Source: Aldehydirespirator sp965204415 (GTDB lineage Bacteria > Actinomycetota > Acidimicrobiia > Acidimicrobiales > Aldehydirespiratoraceae). Taken from it: 64,000 nt of DNA. The position numbers and the translations under genes are program-made. Shown piece by piece: positions 42,902-51,518 of the stretch. A model generated the notes under the pieces. It did no database searches. It was not told the origin of the DNA and saw only the letters and a program-made list of their open reading frames with translations. Positions within the stretch are counted from its first letter, which is position 1. The number at the start of each line of letters is the position of its first letter. The stretch covers positions 1 to 64,000 of the forward strand of contig CBDBEL010000001.1 in assembly GCA_965204415.1 (NCBI GenBank), read 5' to 3'.

Positions 42902-43472
42902 CAAGCACCACCATACCAGCTCCGATGAGCACAACTGGCGAGAGTCCAACCGCGCACATGTAGAAGACGCGGCGAGCCTTGAGCTTCTTCTTCATTTTGT
43001 CGTAGGCATCCTCCAAGTCCCGCGCGAGGTTCTTGTGGACCCATGTCGTTCTGCGCCCATCCTCTCTAGTAGTGACGTAGTTGGCGACGATCACCGAGGG
43101 CCGTAGGGCCGCCTCGGTCACGATTGGCCACGCCACTACAGCGGCGCAAGCCATAACCAACAACGCACCGATAGCAAAGACGGCCAACCCGAAATTGCCC
43201 AGGGGGTCAAGGTTCTCGCGAACTTCACCCCCTACGAATGCCGAGAGGGCAATTCCCGCCGCTGCCAGCGTCACCGACAGAAGCGTGAAGGCTCGCGTGC
43301 GTTGCGCGTCCAGCGTCCTCAGGGAATCCTCACACAGTTGCCAGCCGCACTCGTAAGCCAACTTGCACGCCAGCTCGTCCGATTCGCGGGCCATTGCCTC
43401 GGGAGACGGGCTTTGCTCACCGTTGTTGGGGAGAAGCTCATCCACAGCGTCCGAGTCCGCTTTGTTAGTCAT
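42888..43472 (-). CDS. Membrane protein with three TM segments (SLATT-like layout)
   Basis: 194 residues from the ATG at 43472, preceded by CGGAGG. Soluble helical N-terminus (ELACKLAYECGWQLCEDSLR), two close TM helices (FTLLSVTLAAAGIALSAFVG and FGLAVFAIGALLVMACAAVV), a charged helix (DLEDAYDKMKKKLKARRVFY) and a third TM near the end. Similar in layout to SLATT-type membrane effectors of anti-phage systems, but no sequence match can be claimed. Followed by two coupled tiny Pro-rich ORFs. Confidence 0.6.
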   Translation of the reverse strand: MTNKADSDAVDELLPNNGEQSPSPEAMARESDELACKLAYECGWQLCEDSLRTLDAQRTRAFTLLSVTLAAAGIALSAFVGGEVRENLDPLGNFGLAVFAIGALLVMACAAVVAWPIVTEAALRPSVIVANYVTTREDGRRTTWVHKNLARDLEDAYDKMKKKLKARRVFYMCAVGLSPVVLIGAGMVVLDVVR

Positions 43473-43554
43473 CAGGCGATCATCCTCCGATGGGCCTTGG
43501 CCCACTGTCTCACCCCTCGTCACGGGCATCGTACGTCTCTCCGGACGTTCAGCA

Positions 43555-43884
43555 TCACCAACGGGAAGCCTTCCACACGTGTTCTTCTGCCGCGTCCATA
43601 GCGTCTGCTTCTGTGCGGGATGTGCTCTGCTTGGCGCTTCCTCCCGGAACGACCTCAGGCGGAGGAACCGTGGCCACCAGTCCCCTAGATTCCTCGGTCA
43701 GCGGACGCACAAGCCATTCCACGCGCATCGGCGATAGAGCGTCCACCCACAGCTCCCAGCCATGGACCGGCTCGCGGCTGAGGTAGACGGTGAAGGGGTA
43801 CCTGTCCATGTGATACGCCCAGAACTGGTGGTCCTCTATCGGCGGGGCTTGCCAGAGGCCCGGCATCGGCTTCTGCTTCCTCAT
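43555..43884 (-). CDS. Hypothetical protein
   Basis: 109 residues from the ATG at 43884, with GAGGAGAACGAAC upstream as the ribosome-binding site. Trp/Pro-rich: MPGLWQAPPIEDHQFWAYHM, VYLSREPVHGWELWVDALSP, VEWLVRPLTEESRGLV. Not recognised. 82 bp upstream of the membrane-protein gene, same strand. Confidence 0.55.
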   Translation of the reverse strand: MRKQKPMPGLWQAPPIEDHQFWAYHMDRYPFTVYLSREPVHGWELWVDALSPMRVEWLVRPLTEESRGLVATVPPPEVVPGGSAKQSTSRTEADAMDAAEEHVWKASRW

Positions 43885-43985
43885 TGTTCGTTCTCCTCGT
43901 TCAGGTACAGCAACAGCCATAGCCAACTTACCGACGGGGTACGACTCGGCCGGGGATGACGCACCCACGGCAATCTGAGGGCCAG

Positions 43986-44711
43986 CTAGTCGACTGCTGC
44001 TCCATCGGCCCCGCTGACGGGCTGACACCGGTCCACCCAGCGGGCCAGGACACTCAGAGCGGCCAACTGCTCCAGCGCTTCCTGCTCAGTGATGCCATCG
44101 GATGGATGCGCCTGCGGGTTGCGGATGCCCTGCGCGCAGCCCATCCCGAGGAACATCGCACCCTCGTGTGCGGAAGTCCAGCGCCTCGGCTGCTCGGCCC
44201 TGTGAATGTCCGGGAACCGCAACCTTGGTGCTCCCGGCTGAGGGGCATCCAGCGAGAAAGCCTTGGAGTACAAGTCCTTACCGTCAAGGTCGCGGCGATC
44301 AGTCTTCAGCTGAGTCCGCAACTCCACGGCCTTAGCCGCCTCATGCACGGCAGGTTCGTAGTGGCCGTCATCCCAGAGAGTCGCGACCGCATCCCAAACC
44401 CACGAGTGCAGTTGACGGGCAGCCATGGTTGGGCCGGTGGGGCCGAATATCTGTCGAAAGTCCTCTTGACGTTCCAATCTGCCGATGAGGCGAGTCGTTG
44501 CATCAACGGCCTCAAAGGGCTCACTTGACAAGGCAACTACCTCCGCCTTGTCAAGAGCACGAGCAATCTCCTTCACAACCGGCATCAGATGGTTTATGGC
44601 TCCCTCCAGGTCTCGGGACACGTCGCTCCACCCATGTCGGTTAGCCTGGCCTTGAAGGTCACGGAACTCCCGCAGCTTCTCTAGCGCTGCCTCCGGGTCA
44701 GTTATGCCCAC
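43986..44711 (-). CDS. HEPN-type putative RNase, Hypoth_Ymh family
   Basis: 241 residues from the GTG at 44711, with GAGGAG 8 nt upstream. The C-terminal ~130 residues match the Ymh/TIGR02391 family: LHSWVWDAVATLWDDGHYEP, AVHEAAKAVELRTQ, EGAMFLGMGCAQGIRNPQAH. RNPQAH is the HEPN catalytic R-N-x3-H. The N-terminal helical region (EAALEKLREFRDLQGQANRH, HLMPVVKEIARALDKAE) is a common Ymh partner. Family members often act as abortive-infection RNases. Confidence 0.8.
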   Translation of the reverse strand: MGITDPEAALEKLREFRDLQGQANRHGWSDVSRDLEGAINHLMPVVKEIARALDKAEVVALSSEPFEAVDATTRLIGRLERQEDFRQIFGPTGPTMAARQLHSWVWDAVATLWDDGHYEPAVHEAAKAVELRTQLKTDRRDLDGKDLYSKAFSLDAPQPGAPRLRFPDIHRAEQPRRWTSAHEGAMFLGMGCAQGIRNPQAHPSDGITEQEALEQLAALSVLARWVDRCQPVSGADGAAVD

Positions 44712-45043
44712 GGTTGGTCTCCTCGGTCGGTGGTAGCACGATGTGAGCAGGTCACTACTGGTCAACCTATCGACGGGCGGTGACGCCGGAGGGGGTCTGG
44801 CTGTGGATTGGGTCGGGATTCCTTGGGACACTGCTGGACCTGTCCAGAGATTCTGTCCGGCCTGTGGGCAACCCACTAGACACCCCGGGGGGCTTGACCG
44901 CTGAGGGGTTTGGCACGGATTTTGCTCGATCTTGGCACGCTTTTTCTGTCGGGAGCGCGAAACCTCAGGTCAGGGGCGGTGCAGGCGATCAGGCTGTCCG
45001 AGGCAACCAGTGCCGGCGGACGGGAGGCTGCACTCTCACCGGT
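44712..45043. other. Promoter region before the HEPN gene; possible repeat R fragment
   Basis: No gene seen. TTGACC near 44761-44766 on the minus strand may be a -35 box for the HEPN gene. AACCTCAGGTCAGGGGCGGT at 44961-44980 resembles the right end of repeat R. Confidence 0.35.
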
Positions 45044-48000
45044 TCAGTCCCAAAGGCCGCGGCGCACGGATTCGGCTCTTTGGTCCTGTCTGGTCGCGTC
45101 GTGCTCGTAGAAGTTGGCCAACCCGTCGAAGATGGCTGCTGTGCGATGCCATCCTTCCTGGTCGAGTTGTCGGCTCTGTTCGCGGTAGCGAGCCGCGAGG
45201 TTGCGCTCCTGGTCGCCTCCGTCGGTGGGCGCACGCGAGGTCACGCCGCGCTGGTTGAATATGGCGCTGTGCAGGCCGTTGTCTAGGGCGTCGCTCTCCA
45301 ACTCTTCAATCAGTTCGCGTACGGCCACGGCGGGCCAGTCGCCGTCTGGGTCCGCTGGGGAGGACGCCAGCGCTGTGCCTATGAGCAGGTCGCCAATTTC
45401 CTGCCGGTCGGACTTGGCTAGGCGTTCGCGGGCATGGTGCACCCAGGCAGCGAGTTCATCGGCGTTGATGCCTTCTTGGCTGTCGCTGCTGGAACTGGGA
45501 TTGAATGTCCCCGGCGGCCAGGAATGCAGGACCTCGTGGGCATTGAGTGCGGCCCGCTGTTTCGCCTCGCTGGGTTCGGGACGGTCGCCGGGCGTCTTAC
45601 AGGCGGGCCGGTAGATGGCTTCCACGAGCGAGACGAAGATGTCGGGGTCTTGAGCGATCATTAGGTACGGGTCGGCCGCCGCCGGGCTTCCTGTCTGTTT
45701 CAGCGCCGGCCGGTACTGCCATTTCAGTACCGCTAGGCGTTGCGTGCTGAGGTGTTCGCTGTGCCGGTCGGCGATCTCCACGAGCCTGGCCAAGTCCCGT
45801 GACGACACCCGCTCCTGGTTGTCGTCGTTTTGGTGCACCCATTCCTCCAGGCACACGGTGATCTCTTCGACCATCGCCGGGGTTGTCGCGGTCGGCTCGT
45901 GCGTGTAGTCCCACCACCGCAACAGGTCGACCGCGGCCCCGATGCGTCGCGCCTGCCTCAGGCGTGCGGCTGCTTCGCATGCTTCGTCGGCTGTGGTGTT
46001 CCTGAACTCGCGCGGGTGCACGCGCTGCCAGTACTCGTCTGTGACTGCTGGGCCGAACTCGTCGACTCTGCTCCAAGGGGCAAGGTCTGCCGGGGCCGCC
46101 GTGAGGAGGCATGCCACGGCCCGCTGCGACGGAGCATAGTCCTCGACGAGTTGGTCAATGAGATCCAGCCCGGCCTCTTTGAAGCGCTGGTCGAAGTACG
46201 TCAAGGCTGCTGTCAGGGGCGGCCCCGTCGCATCGTCCAGCGCTTCGCAGACCCGCTCATCTATCGCTGAGGTGCTCGACTGGCCCGCCAACGCGACACC
46301 GACCTCATACGGCTGGTCCACCTTGCCGGCGAGCGCCATCACTGCGGCCACCCCGCCAGCGTCCAAGATGTCGCCGACCGCCTCGATCCGCCTGGCCGCG
46401 AGCGCTGCCTCGTGCGCCTCGCGGTCCTCCAACCATCGGATGCCGTCGACCGCCATGAGACTGGAATCGAACAGCCAACCGCAGGCATCGGCGGGATCGC
46501 TGGGGCGCAGCCTCTGCAGGAGCGGATCAAACGGCGCGAGTTCGTCCTCTGGCAGAGCCCACTGGGTGTCGTTGTGCTCGCGGTGGCGGGAGAGGGTCTG
46601 CCGAAGCTGCGGCCAGACCACGGATCTGAAGGCTTCGTCAACATCGGTGGAGGCGATCTCTGCCAGACAGTCCGCCAGCGCGTCGCGCGCTGGCGGGGTC
46701 AGGTTGCCGAGACACTGAACGAGCGCCGCCCAGCGTTGCGGGTCCTGTCCGGCGTCTTCCACCAATGCCTGACCGACCGAGTCGACGAAGGACCAGTGCT
46801 CCTGTGTTGTGACTGTCTGTGGGTGTTTCCAACGACGGTAGCGAGGCCCCCGTGCATCGAGTTGGTGGCCGAATCCGTCCGGGAGCATCGAGAGAATCAA
46901 GTCCCAAGCGACCCGACCGTGCCGCTTGCGGAGCGTCTGCACCGCGTTCAAGCGGCCGTCGGCATCGGCGGATGTGTGCGGCATCCAGGGACACATGATC
47001 GCAGCGAGACTGCTCAAAGGGCGGTTGGCGCTTGATCCGCCAGGGTCCAAATCCGCGAGGCGGGCCAGTATGTCCACGGCGGCGTTGAGATGGTCCGGTG
47101 ACCAGGCCAAGGCTTCGAGCGCCCACAGCACACGCACATGCGGCGAGGTTGGCGCAAAGAAGAACGAGTCTTCTGAGCGGTCAGCGAACATCGACGACAC
47201 GAAGGAGTGAGACCCGGCAAGACATGTCCGCAGCGCTGCCAGCACTCCTGTCGGTGACGCCTCGGCCAGCAGCGGCAGCTCCTGGGCCACCTGGGTCCAG
47301 GTCCCCGGGCCCGGGTCGGCGTTGGCTGTTGCCAGGACGCGATGCACGATGCCGTCCGCCCTGTTGATCGCGGGAGCGCCGTGAGGCTGCGGCGGGCCGC
47401 TGCCGAGCAGCGCCAGCGTCGCCGCGACCCCGTGCCTGAGTTGGCGCGAGTACTTCTCGCTGGTTCCCTCGTGATGGGCCAGCATGCGCTCGTCGGCGCT
47501 CATGCCGTCGAACGGGTCGGGCTCGGTGAGCACATCGTGGGCGATGTCGGCGAACGACTCGATGTCGTCAGGGGTGAGGTGACCAGAGACCAGAGTCCAT
47601 GCGTCTTCTGGTGACACGACATGCCACTGCTCGCCGGTGAGGACCATGGGCGCGTCGCCGGAGTCGAGGCTGCTGAGCGCTTCGGTCGCCTCGACATAGG
47701 AGCAACCCACGAACCGCTCCAAGGCCGCACGGTCGCCCTCACAAGCTGCGCTCCATCTGTTCAGCAGCACACACCGCCGGATGGTGCTGTCGATGCGGCC
47801 ACTGGCCCATGCAGGCTGGTGGAGCGCGGGGTTGACGGCCAACCTGCGACGCAGCGCAAGCAGGCTCACGCGAGCGAGGGAACCGAGATCACCAGCGGTG
47901 TGCCGGTCCAGCCCGGCGTCCCGCAGCAAGACGGACACCTTCTCGGAGTCAGCAGGCTCCAGCTCGATGTCTGGTTCCCGTGCGCCGGGAACGGGCAGGA

Positions 48001-48868
48001 TGAGACTGTGCCGGCTCTCGGGTGGAAGACAGTCGGCGAAATCCAGCGACGGCACGACCACCGTGACGGTCGGCGCTGTCGGACCCCGCAATCTCGAACC
48101 TGGCACCGAATCGACGCTCAGGAGACGCCGAGCCGCGGCGCGGTCATCCACATACAACACGCCAGCTGAGGCAGCATCCGACGACTCCAGCGCAGCGGCA
48201 ACGAAAGCCAGGATCTCATCGCGGTGGACGCCGCCGCCGATCGTGACGGCACCGCCCCGCCGCTGTCTGCAGCGGCCCCTCAGGGACTCTGCCGACCCGT
48301 CACGCCCGGCAAGTACCAACTGCACGTCCAGTGGCACGGTTGTGGAAGCAAGCCACCTCGCCCACCACCCCGACAGCAACTCGGCCCCATCGACGCCGGG
48401 CAGGCCAAGCTGCTCGCGCATCCACAACGTTGTCGCGGGAGCGTACTCCAGCCAGTCCTCAAGGTCATCGACATTGAGGGTCCTCACCATGCGGAAGTCG
48501 CCGCTCTGTGACATCTCGCCCGCGAACGCCTCCGCCTTCGTCCACGGAGCGCACATCACAGCGACATAGGCCATTTCATCCCGCTCCAGCGCCGGCGTGT
48601 TCTTGACGCGTTTGGCGTAGTCGCGTCGGGCCTTGCCGTCCGTGCCGCTCTTCTGGGCCGACAACTCCCACACCGACAAGCCGTCGAGAACGAAACGGTT
48701 GCCCTCCGAGCACCTCACAATCCCGTCCCATCCCCGTTGGGCAACGCCGGTCCCAGCGGGCATACGGAGCATCTCAGCAGACGGCACCGTCTCGGCGATG
48801 AGTCTGCGCACCAGCCTCGGCAGTTCCCCCTCTGCGGCACCCCAACTGAGCAGATCGTTTCGGCTCAC
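45044..48868 (-). CDS. Very large protein with nuclease-like N-terminus, putative defence protein
   Basis: 1274 residues from the GTG at 48868 (VSRNDLLSWGAAEGELPRLV); ATG at 48916 or TTG at 48940 would add 16-24 residues. Residues 40-90 have RGWDGIV, LSVWELSAQK and GKARRDYAKR, a pattern (GWDG...VWE...KA..DY.KR) that I know from large actinobacterial proteins whose N-terminus resembles PD-(D/E)xK nucleases. Residues ~200-350 look like a degenerate P-loop region (GGAVTIGGGVHRDEILAFVA, no GKT/S). The rest, from ~400 to the end, is helical and may be solenoid repeats. No membrane segment. Within a HEPN-rich island, a sensing or effector role against phage is a reasonable guess but unproven. Confidence 0.65.
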   Translation of the reverse strand: MSRNDLLSWGAAEGELPRLVRRLIAETVPSAEMLRMPAGTGVAQRGWDGIVRCSEGNRFVLDGLSVWELSAQKSGTDGKARRDYAKRVKNTPALERDEMAYVAVMCAPWTKAEAFAGEMSQSGDFRMVRTLNVDDLEDWLEYAPATTLWMREQLGLPGVDGAELLSGWWARWLASTTVPLDVQLVLAGRDGSAESLRGRCRQRRGGAVTIGGGVHRDEILAFVAAALESSDAASAGVLYVDDRAAARRLLSVDSVPGSRLRGPTAPTVTVVVPSLDFADCLPPESRHSLILPVPGAREPDIELEPADSEKVSVLLRDAGLDRHTAGDLGSLARVSLLALRRRLAVNPALHQPAWASGRIDSTIRRCVLLNRWSAACEGDRAALERFVGCSYVEATEALSSLDSGDAPMVLTGEQWHVVSPEDAWTLVSGHLTPDDIESFADIAHDVLTEPDPFDGMSADERMLAHHEGTSEKYSRQLRHGVAATLALLGSGPPQPHGAPAINRADGIVHRVLATANADPGPGTWTQVAQELPLLAEASPTGVLAALRTCLAGSHSFVSSMFADRSEDSFFFAPTSPHVRVLWALEALAWSPDHLNAAVDILARLADLDPGGSSANRPLSSLAAIMCPWMPHTSADADGRLNAVQTLRKRHGRVAWDLILSMLPDGFGHQLDARGPRYRRWKHPQTVTTQEHWSFVDSVGQALVEDAGQDPQRWAALVQCLGNLTPPARDALADCLAEIASTDVDEAFRSVVWPQLRQTLSRHREHNDTQWALPEDELAPFDPLLQRLRPSDPADACGWLFDSSLMAVDGIRWLEDREAHEAALAARRIEAVGDILDAGGVAAVMALAGKVDQPYEVGVALAGQSSTSAIDERVCEALDDATGPPLTAALTYFDQRFKEAGLDLIDQLVEDYAPSQRAVACLLTAAPADLAPWSRVDEFGPAVTDEYWQRVHPREFRNTTADEACEAAARLRQARRIGAAVDLLRWWDYTHEPTATTPAMVEEITVCLEEWVHQNDDNQERVSSRDLARLVEIADRHSEHLSTQRLAVLKWQYRPALKQTGSPAAADPYLMIAQDPDIFVSLVEAIYRPACKTPGDRPEPSEAKQRAALNAHEVLHSWPPGTFNPSSSSDSQEGINADELAAWVHHARERLAKSDRQEIGDLLIGTALASSPADPDGDWPAVAVRELIEELESDALDNGLHSAIFNQRGVTSRAPTDGGDQERNLAARYREQSRQLDQEGWHRTAAIFDGLANFYEHDATRQDQRAESVRRGLWD

Positions 48869-48929
48869 GCGCCACACATCCGGTACTATCGCCATCAGCG
48901 GCACCTTCGGAGTCATCGGCCCCGCCAAC

Positions 48930-49163
48930 TCACGGGCCAACCCCGGCGTCCTCGTCAGGGACCAGAGCCATCAGCCCACCGCTACGCAGGCACCGTGCCA
49001 TGTGGCCCCGGTCGCGGAGGCGGTCGACGGCCACAGCGAACCGGGCTGCGTGTTTGTGCAACCCCTTGCCGGATGCCCCTACCGCCAGGGAACCAGCACA
49101 ACTGCGATACAGCGGACCCGTCAGCGATAGACGACTGACGCCGCTGTGGCGAAGAACTTGCAC
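48930..49163 (-). CDS. Possible small gene before the giant protein
   Basis: 77 codons from a GTG inside the end of the 52-residue gene upstream. The second half (GLHKHAARFAVAVDRLRDRG, HMARCLRSGGLMALVPDEDA) looks coding; the first half overlaps another frame, so the true start is uncertain. The stop lies 13 bp before the ATG at 48916, an alternative start of the giant protein, which would fit coupling. Confidence 0.35.
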   Translation of the reverse strand: MQVLRHSGVSRLSLTGPLYRSCAGSLAVGASGKGLHKHAARFAVAVDRLRDRGHMARCLRSGGLMALVPDEDAGVGP

Positions 49164-49279
49164 CCACGATCCGGACGGTACAGGCAGGCCCAGCCGCCAA
49201 CGACGCCGATGCGCCCGGCGTAGGACCTCGCCAACTCGTGCAGCCGCTCCCTCCGGGAGGCTCTAGCGGCCTGCGCCAT
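49121..49279 (-). CDS. Small hypothetical protein
   Basis: 52 residues (MAQAARASRRERLHELARSY, AGRIGVVGGWACLYRPDRGC, KFFATAASVVYR). Strongly coding-like codon pattern, amphipathic basic N-terminus, two Cys. No ribosome-binding site seen. It lies at the head of the minus-strand chain leading to the giant gene. Confidence 0.45.
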   Translation of the reverse strand: MAQAARASRRERLHELARSYAGRIGVVGGWACLYRPDRGCKFFATAASVVYR

Positions 49280-49468
49280 GTGGGAGAACGGCTCAGGATC
49301 GCTCGTTCTTCGCTTGGCGCGCGTCTCGGCCCTGCCCGCCCGATCGCCTAGAGCGATGATTTTGACGTGTACGGCGATGCTCTCGACCTGAAGCTCACCG
49401 GTAAAGCTCCTGCGACGAAGTCGCGGACACTCGCGTCAGAGCCACACCGCGAGGGCAGACTGGAAGCC

Positions 49469-50503
49469 ATGGCTGACTACAGGTTTCCGGCGGGCGTGGA
49501 GTTCTTGGGCGAATCCGCCGGCCGGGCCCGAATGACAGTCGCTATCCCCACCGACGAGGAGGGCTTCTTCGGACGGGAGTGCCCAGCCTGCGAGCAGCAC
49601 TTTCGGATCGCGGCCGACGACTACGAGTCCCTTCCAGACGAGCAGAAGCTGTGGTGCGTGTACTGCGGCCACCGAGCTGACAACAGCGACTTCACCACCG
49701 CGCAGCAGATGGCCCGCCTGAGACGAGCCGCCGCCGACTACGGCGTACAGATGGCAAGCAAGATGATAGCCGAGGCGTTCCGTGACCGGGCGCGCCGCTC
49801 ACCCAACTCGCTAGTGCGGATCTCGCACCGCCCCACCCCCTTCCATCCGAAGCCTCTGCCGGGGATCGACGAGGAGCGGCTCGTCCGCGAGCGCGCCTGT
49901 CCCGGCTGCGGGTTGCGGTACGCCGTGTTCGCAGAGCACCGCTATTGCCCGGTGTGCGGCCGACTGCCGGCCCTGGCGACCGCGCTCGACAGCCTGGCCG
50001 CTGAGACAGCCCGAATCGACGTCCTCACCGACACCTCGCCGCGGAAGCATGCCGAACTGCAGGAGTCCGGAGTGCTGGACCGCACCTTTGTCGACGCCAT
50101 CGAGAACGCCGTCGGGATAGTGGAGACCCTCACCGAGCGCGTCTTCATTGACCATGTGGAGGAAGCGGAGCAGATTCTGCGGGGCCGTGGACAGGTGTTC
50201 CAGCGTCTCGACGGTCTCGCCGACCTCTTCGGCACGCATCTTGGGATCGACCTACCGTCTAGTCTCGGGTTGGCGTGGCCCGCGCTGCAGAGGGCCTGGG
50301 CAGCCCGCCACGTCTTCACGCACTGCGACGGCATCGTCGATGCCAAGTACCTAGCGGCCGTCCCCGACAGCCCGCTGCAACAGGGGCAGCGCCTCGTCGT
50401 CACCGAAGCCACGGCCCGCAACGTTCTGCACGACGCTGAGCTGTTGTGCCGTGCCCTCAACCCGGGCACTGACCCCGGAGATCCAAGCGAATCGGGCCGC
50501 TAG
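49469..50503 (+). CDS. Zinc-ribbon plus HEPN-like protein
   Basis: 344 residues from the ATG at 49469. Two zinc ribbons: CPACEQHF...CVYCGHR (residues 38-69) and CPGCGLRYAVFAEHRYCPVC (about 145-165). The C-terminal third resembles a HEPN domain with WAARHVFTHCDGIVDAKYLA, in which R-H-V-F-T-H fits the R-x4-H catalytic pattern, and LVVTEATARNVLHDAELLCR. Suggests a nucleic-acid-sensing ribbon fused to an RNase. Just inside repeat R copy 2. Confidence 0.65.
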   Translation: MADYRFPAGVEFLGESAGRARMTVAIPTDEEGFFGRECPACEQHFRIAADDYESLPDEQKLWCVYCGHRADNSDFTTAQQMARLRRAAADYGVQMASKMIAEAFRDRARRSPNSLVRISHRPTPFHPKPLPGIDEERLVRERACPGCGLRYAVFAEHRYCPVCGRLPALATALDSLAAETARIDVLTDTSPRKHAELQESGVLDRTFVDAIENAVGIVETLTERVFIDHVEEAEQILRGRGQVFQRLDGLADLFGTHLGIDLPSSLGLAWPALQRAWAARHVFTHCDGIVDAKYLAAVPDSPLQQGQRLVVTEATARNVLHDAELLCRALNPGTDPGDPSESGR

Positions 50504-50534
50504 GGCCCCTACCGGGGTGGGGCGAGGCCAGCTG

Positions 50535-50644
50535 TAGGGTGTTCGCGACTACCTCTGACCTCGGCGTTCTAGCACCTGACGCTGAGACCTTCACATCCTG
50601 AAGGGGGTTTCTTCACATTTCGCGGGGAAACCCTAGGTCAGAGG
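50535..50644 (+). repeat. Island-flanking repeat R, copy 2
   Basis: Same layout as copy 1: TAGGGTGTTCGCGAC, arms CCTCTGACCT (50552-50561) and AGGTCAGAGG (50635-50644). The interior matches copy 1 over most of its length with scattered differences (for example AGCACCTGACGCTGAGACC against AGCACCTCGCTGCGAAACC). Confidence 0.7.
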
Positions 50645-50706
50645 GGTCGGTGCGTTAGTTCCAAGATTGCAGGGGTTGGACAGCGGGTGGGGGTAGCGTC
50701 GCAGCG

Positions 50707-51495
50707 ATGAACTCCGCGGAGTTGCTGGACCGCATCGAGGAGGCTGCCATCGACGGTGAGGTCGTGCAGGCGTTGCTGTTGTGCCAGAAGCTCGGTGGTG
50801 ACGCGGACGCCGTCGAACTGAGCGATTGGGCCAGACACGAGTTGGAGGGGTACCCGCTTGACGCGTCTCCGCCGGACTACCGCCGGGTCAGAGGCACACT
50901 CCGCGGCGATGGTGCTGCGCCGGGGCAGCGCGTGCGGGCTGTTGCCATTCCCCTTGAAGCGCTGCCTGCGGCCCAGCAAGAGGAGTTCTCGAAGGGCATT
51001 CCGTTCTGGGACTCCATCTCAGAGATCGCTGCGAGGTCGAAACGGGATGTCTTCGGTTGGACACCTGCCCATATGGGCAAGATGCTCGATTGGGTCAACT
51101 CCTCCAATGCGAGTCTCGTGGTCTTCGACATGGTCTATTTCGAGTTGCACGGAGCCGCCTTTGAGGGCGTCCTTGCCGCGGTCCGTTCCCAGATCGTCGG
51201 ACTGGTTACGAAGTTGCGTTCATCGTCCGCTACTGACAACCAGTTTGACCCAGCCGTCGTGCAGGCAGCGGTATCAGGGCTCATCACCGGCTCCGTGGTC
51301 AACGTCACCGGGGACCACAACCAGGTCGCCGTGGGCGCAGGTGGCGACATTCAGCAGGACGCGGCCACAGAAGGCCGTTCCAAGGGTGGGCCAATGCACC
51401 GGATTCGGCGTTGGTTGAAGCGCATCTTGGAAGCGATCACCGTCTTCGGGGCTGTGGTGGCCTTCTTGGGGGGCGGCTCCATCAACCCGTTCTGA
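50707..51495 (+). CDS. AbiTii-like abortive-infection protein with C-terminal TM
   Basis: 262 residues. The N-terminal ~75 match AbiTii: LLDRIEEAAIDGEVVQALLL, LGGDADAVELSDWARHELEG, PPDYRRVRG. The middle is a helical domain; later VVNVTGDHNQVAVGAGGDIQ is a short beta-rich GD.N.V motif seen in bacterial conflict proteins. A C-terminal hydrophobic segment (ILEAITVFGAVVAFLGGGS) suggests membrane attachment. Likely a defence effector or adaptor. Confidence 0.7.
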   Translation: MNSAELLDRIEEAAIDGEVVQALLLCQKLGGDADAVELSDWARHELEGYPLDASPPDYRRVRGTLRGDGAAPGQRVRAVAIPLEALPAAQQEEFSKGIPFWDSISEIAARSKRDVFGWTPAHMGKMLDWVNSSNASLVVFDMVYFELHGAAFEGVLAAVRSQIVGLVTKLRSSSATDNQFDPAVVQAAVSGLITGSVVNVTGDHNQVAVGAGGDIQQDAATEGRSKGGPMHRIRRWLKRILEAITVFGAVVAFLGGGSINPF

Positions 51496-51518
51496 CGATA
51501 CGCGTCGGCGGTGGTGGC

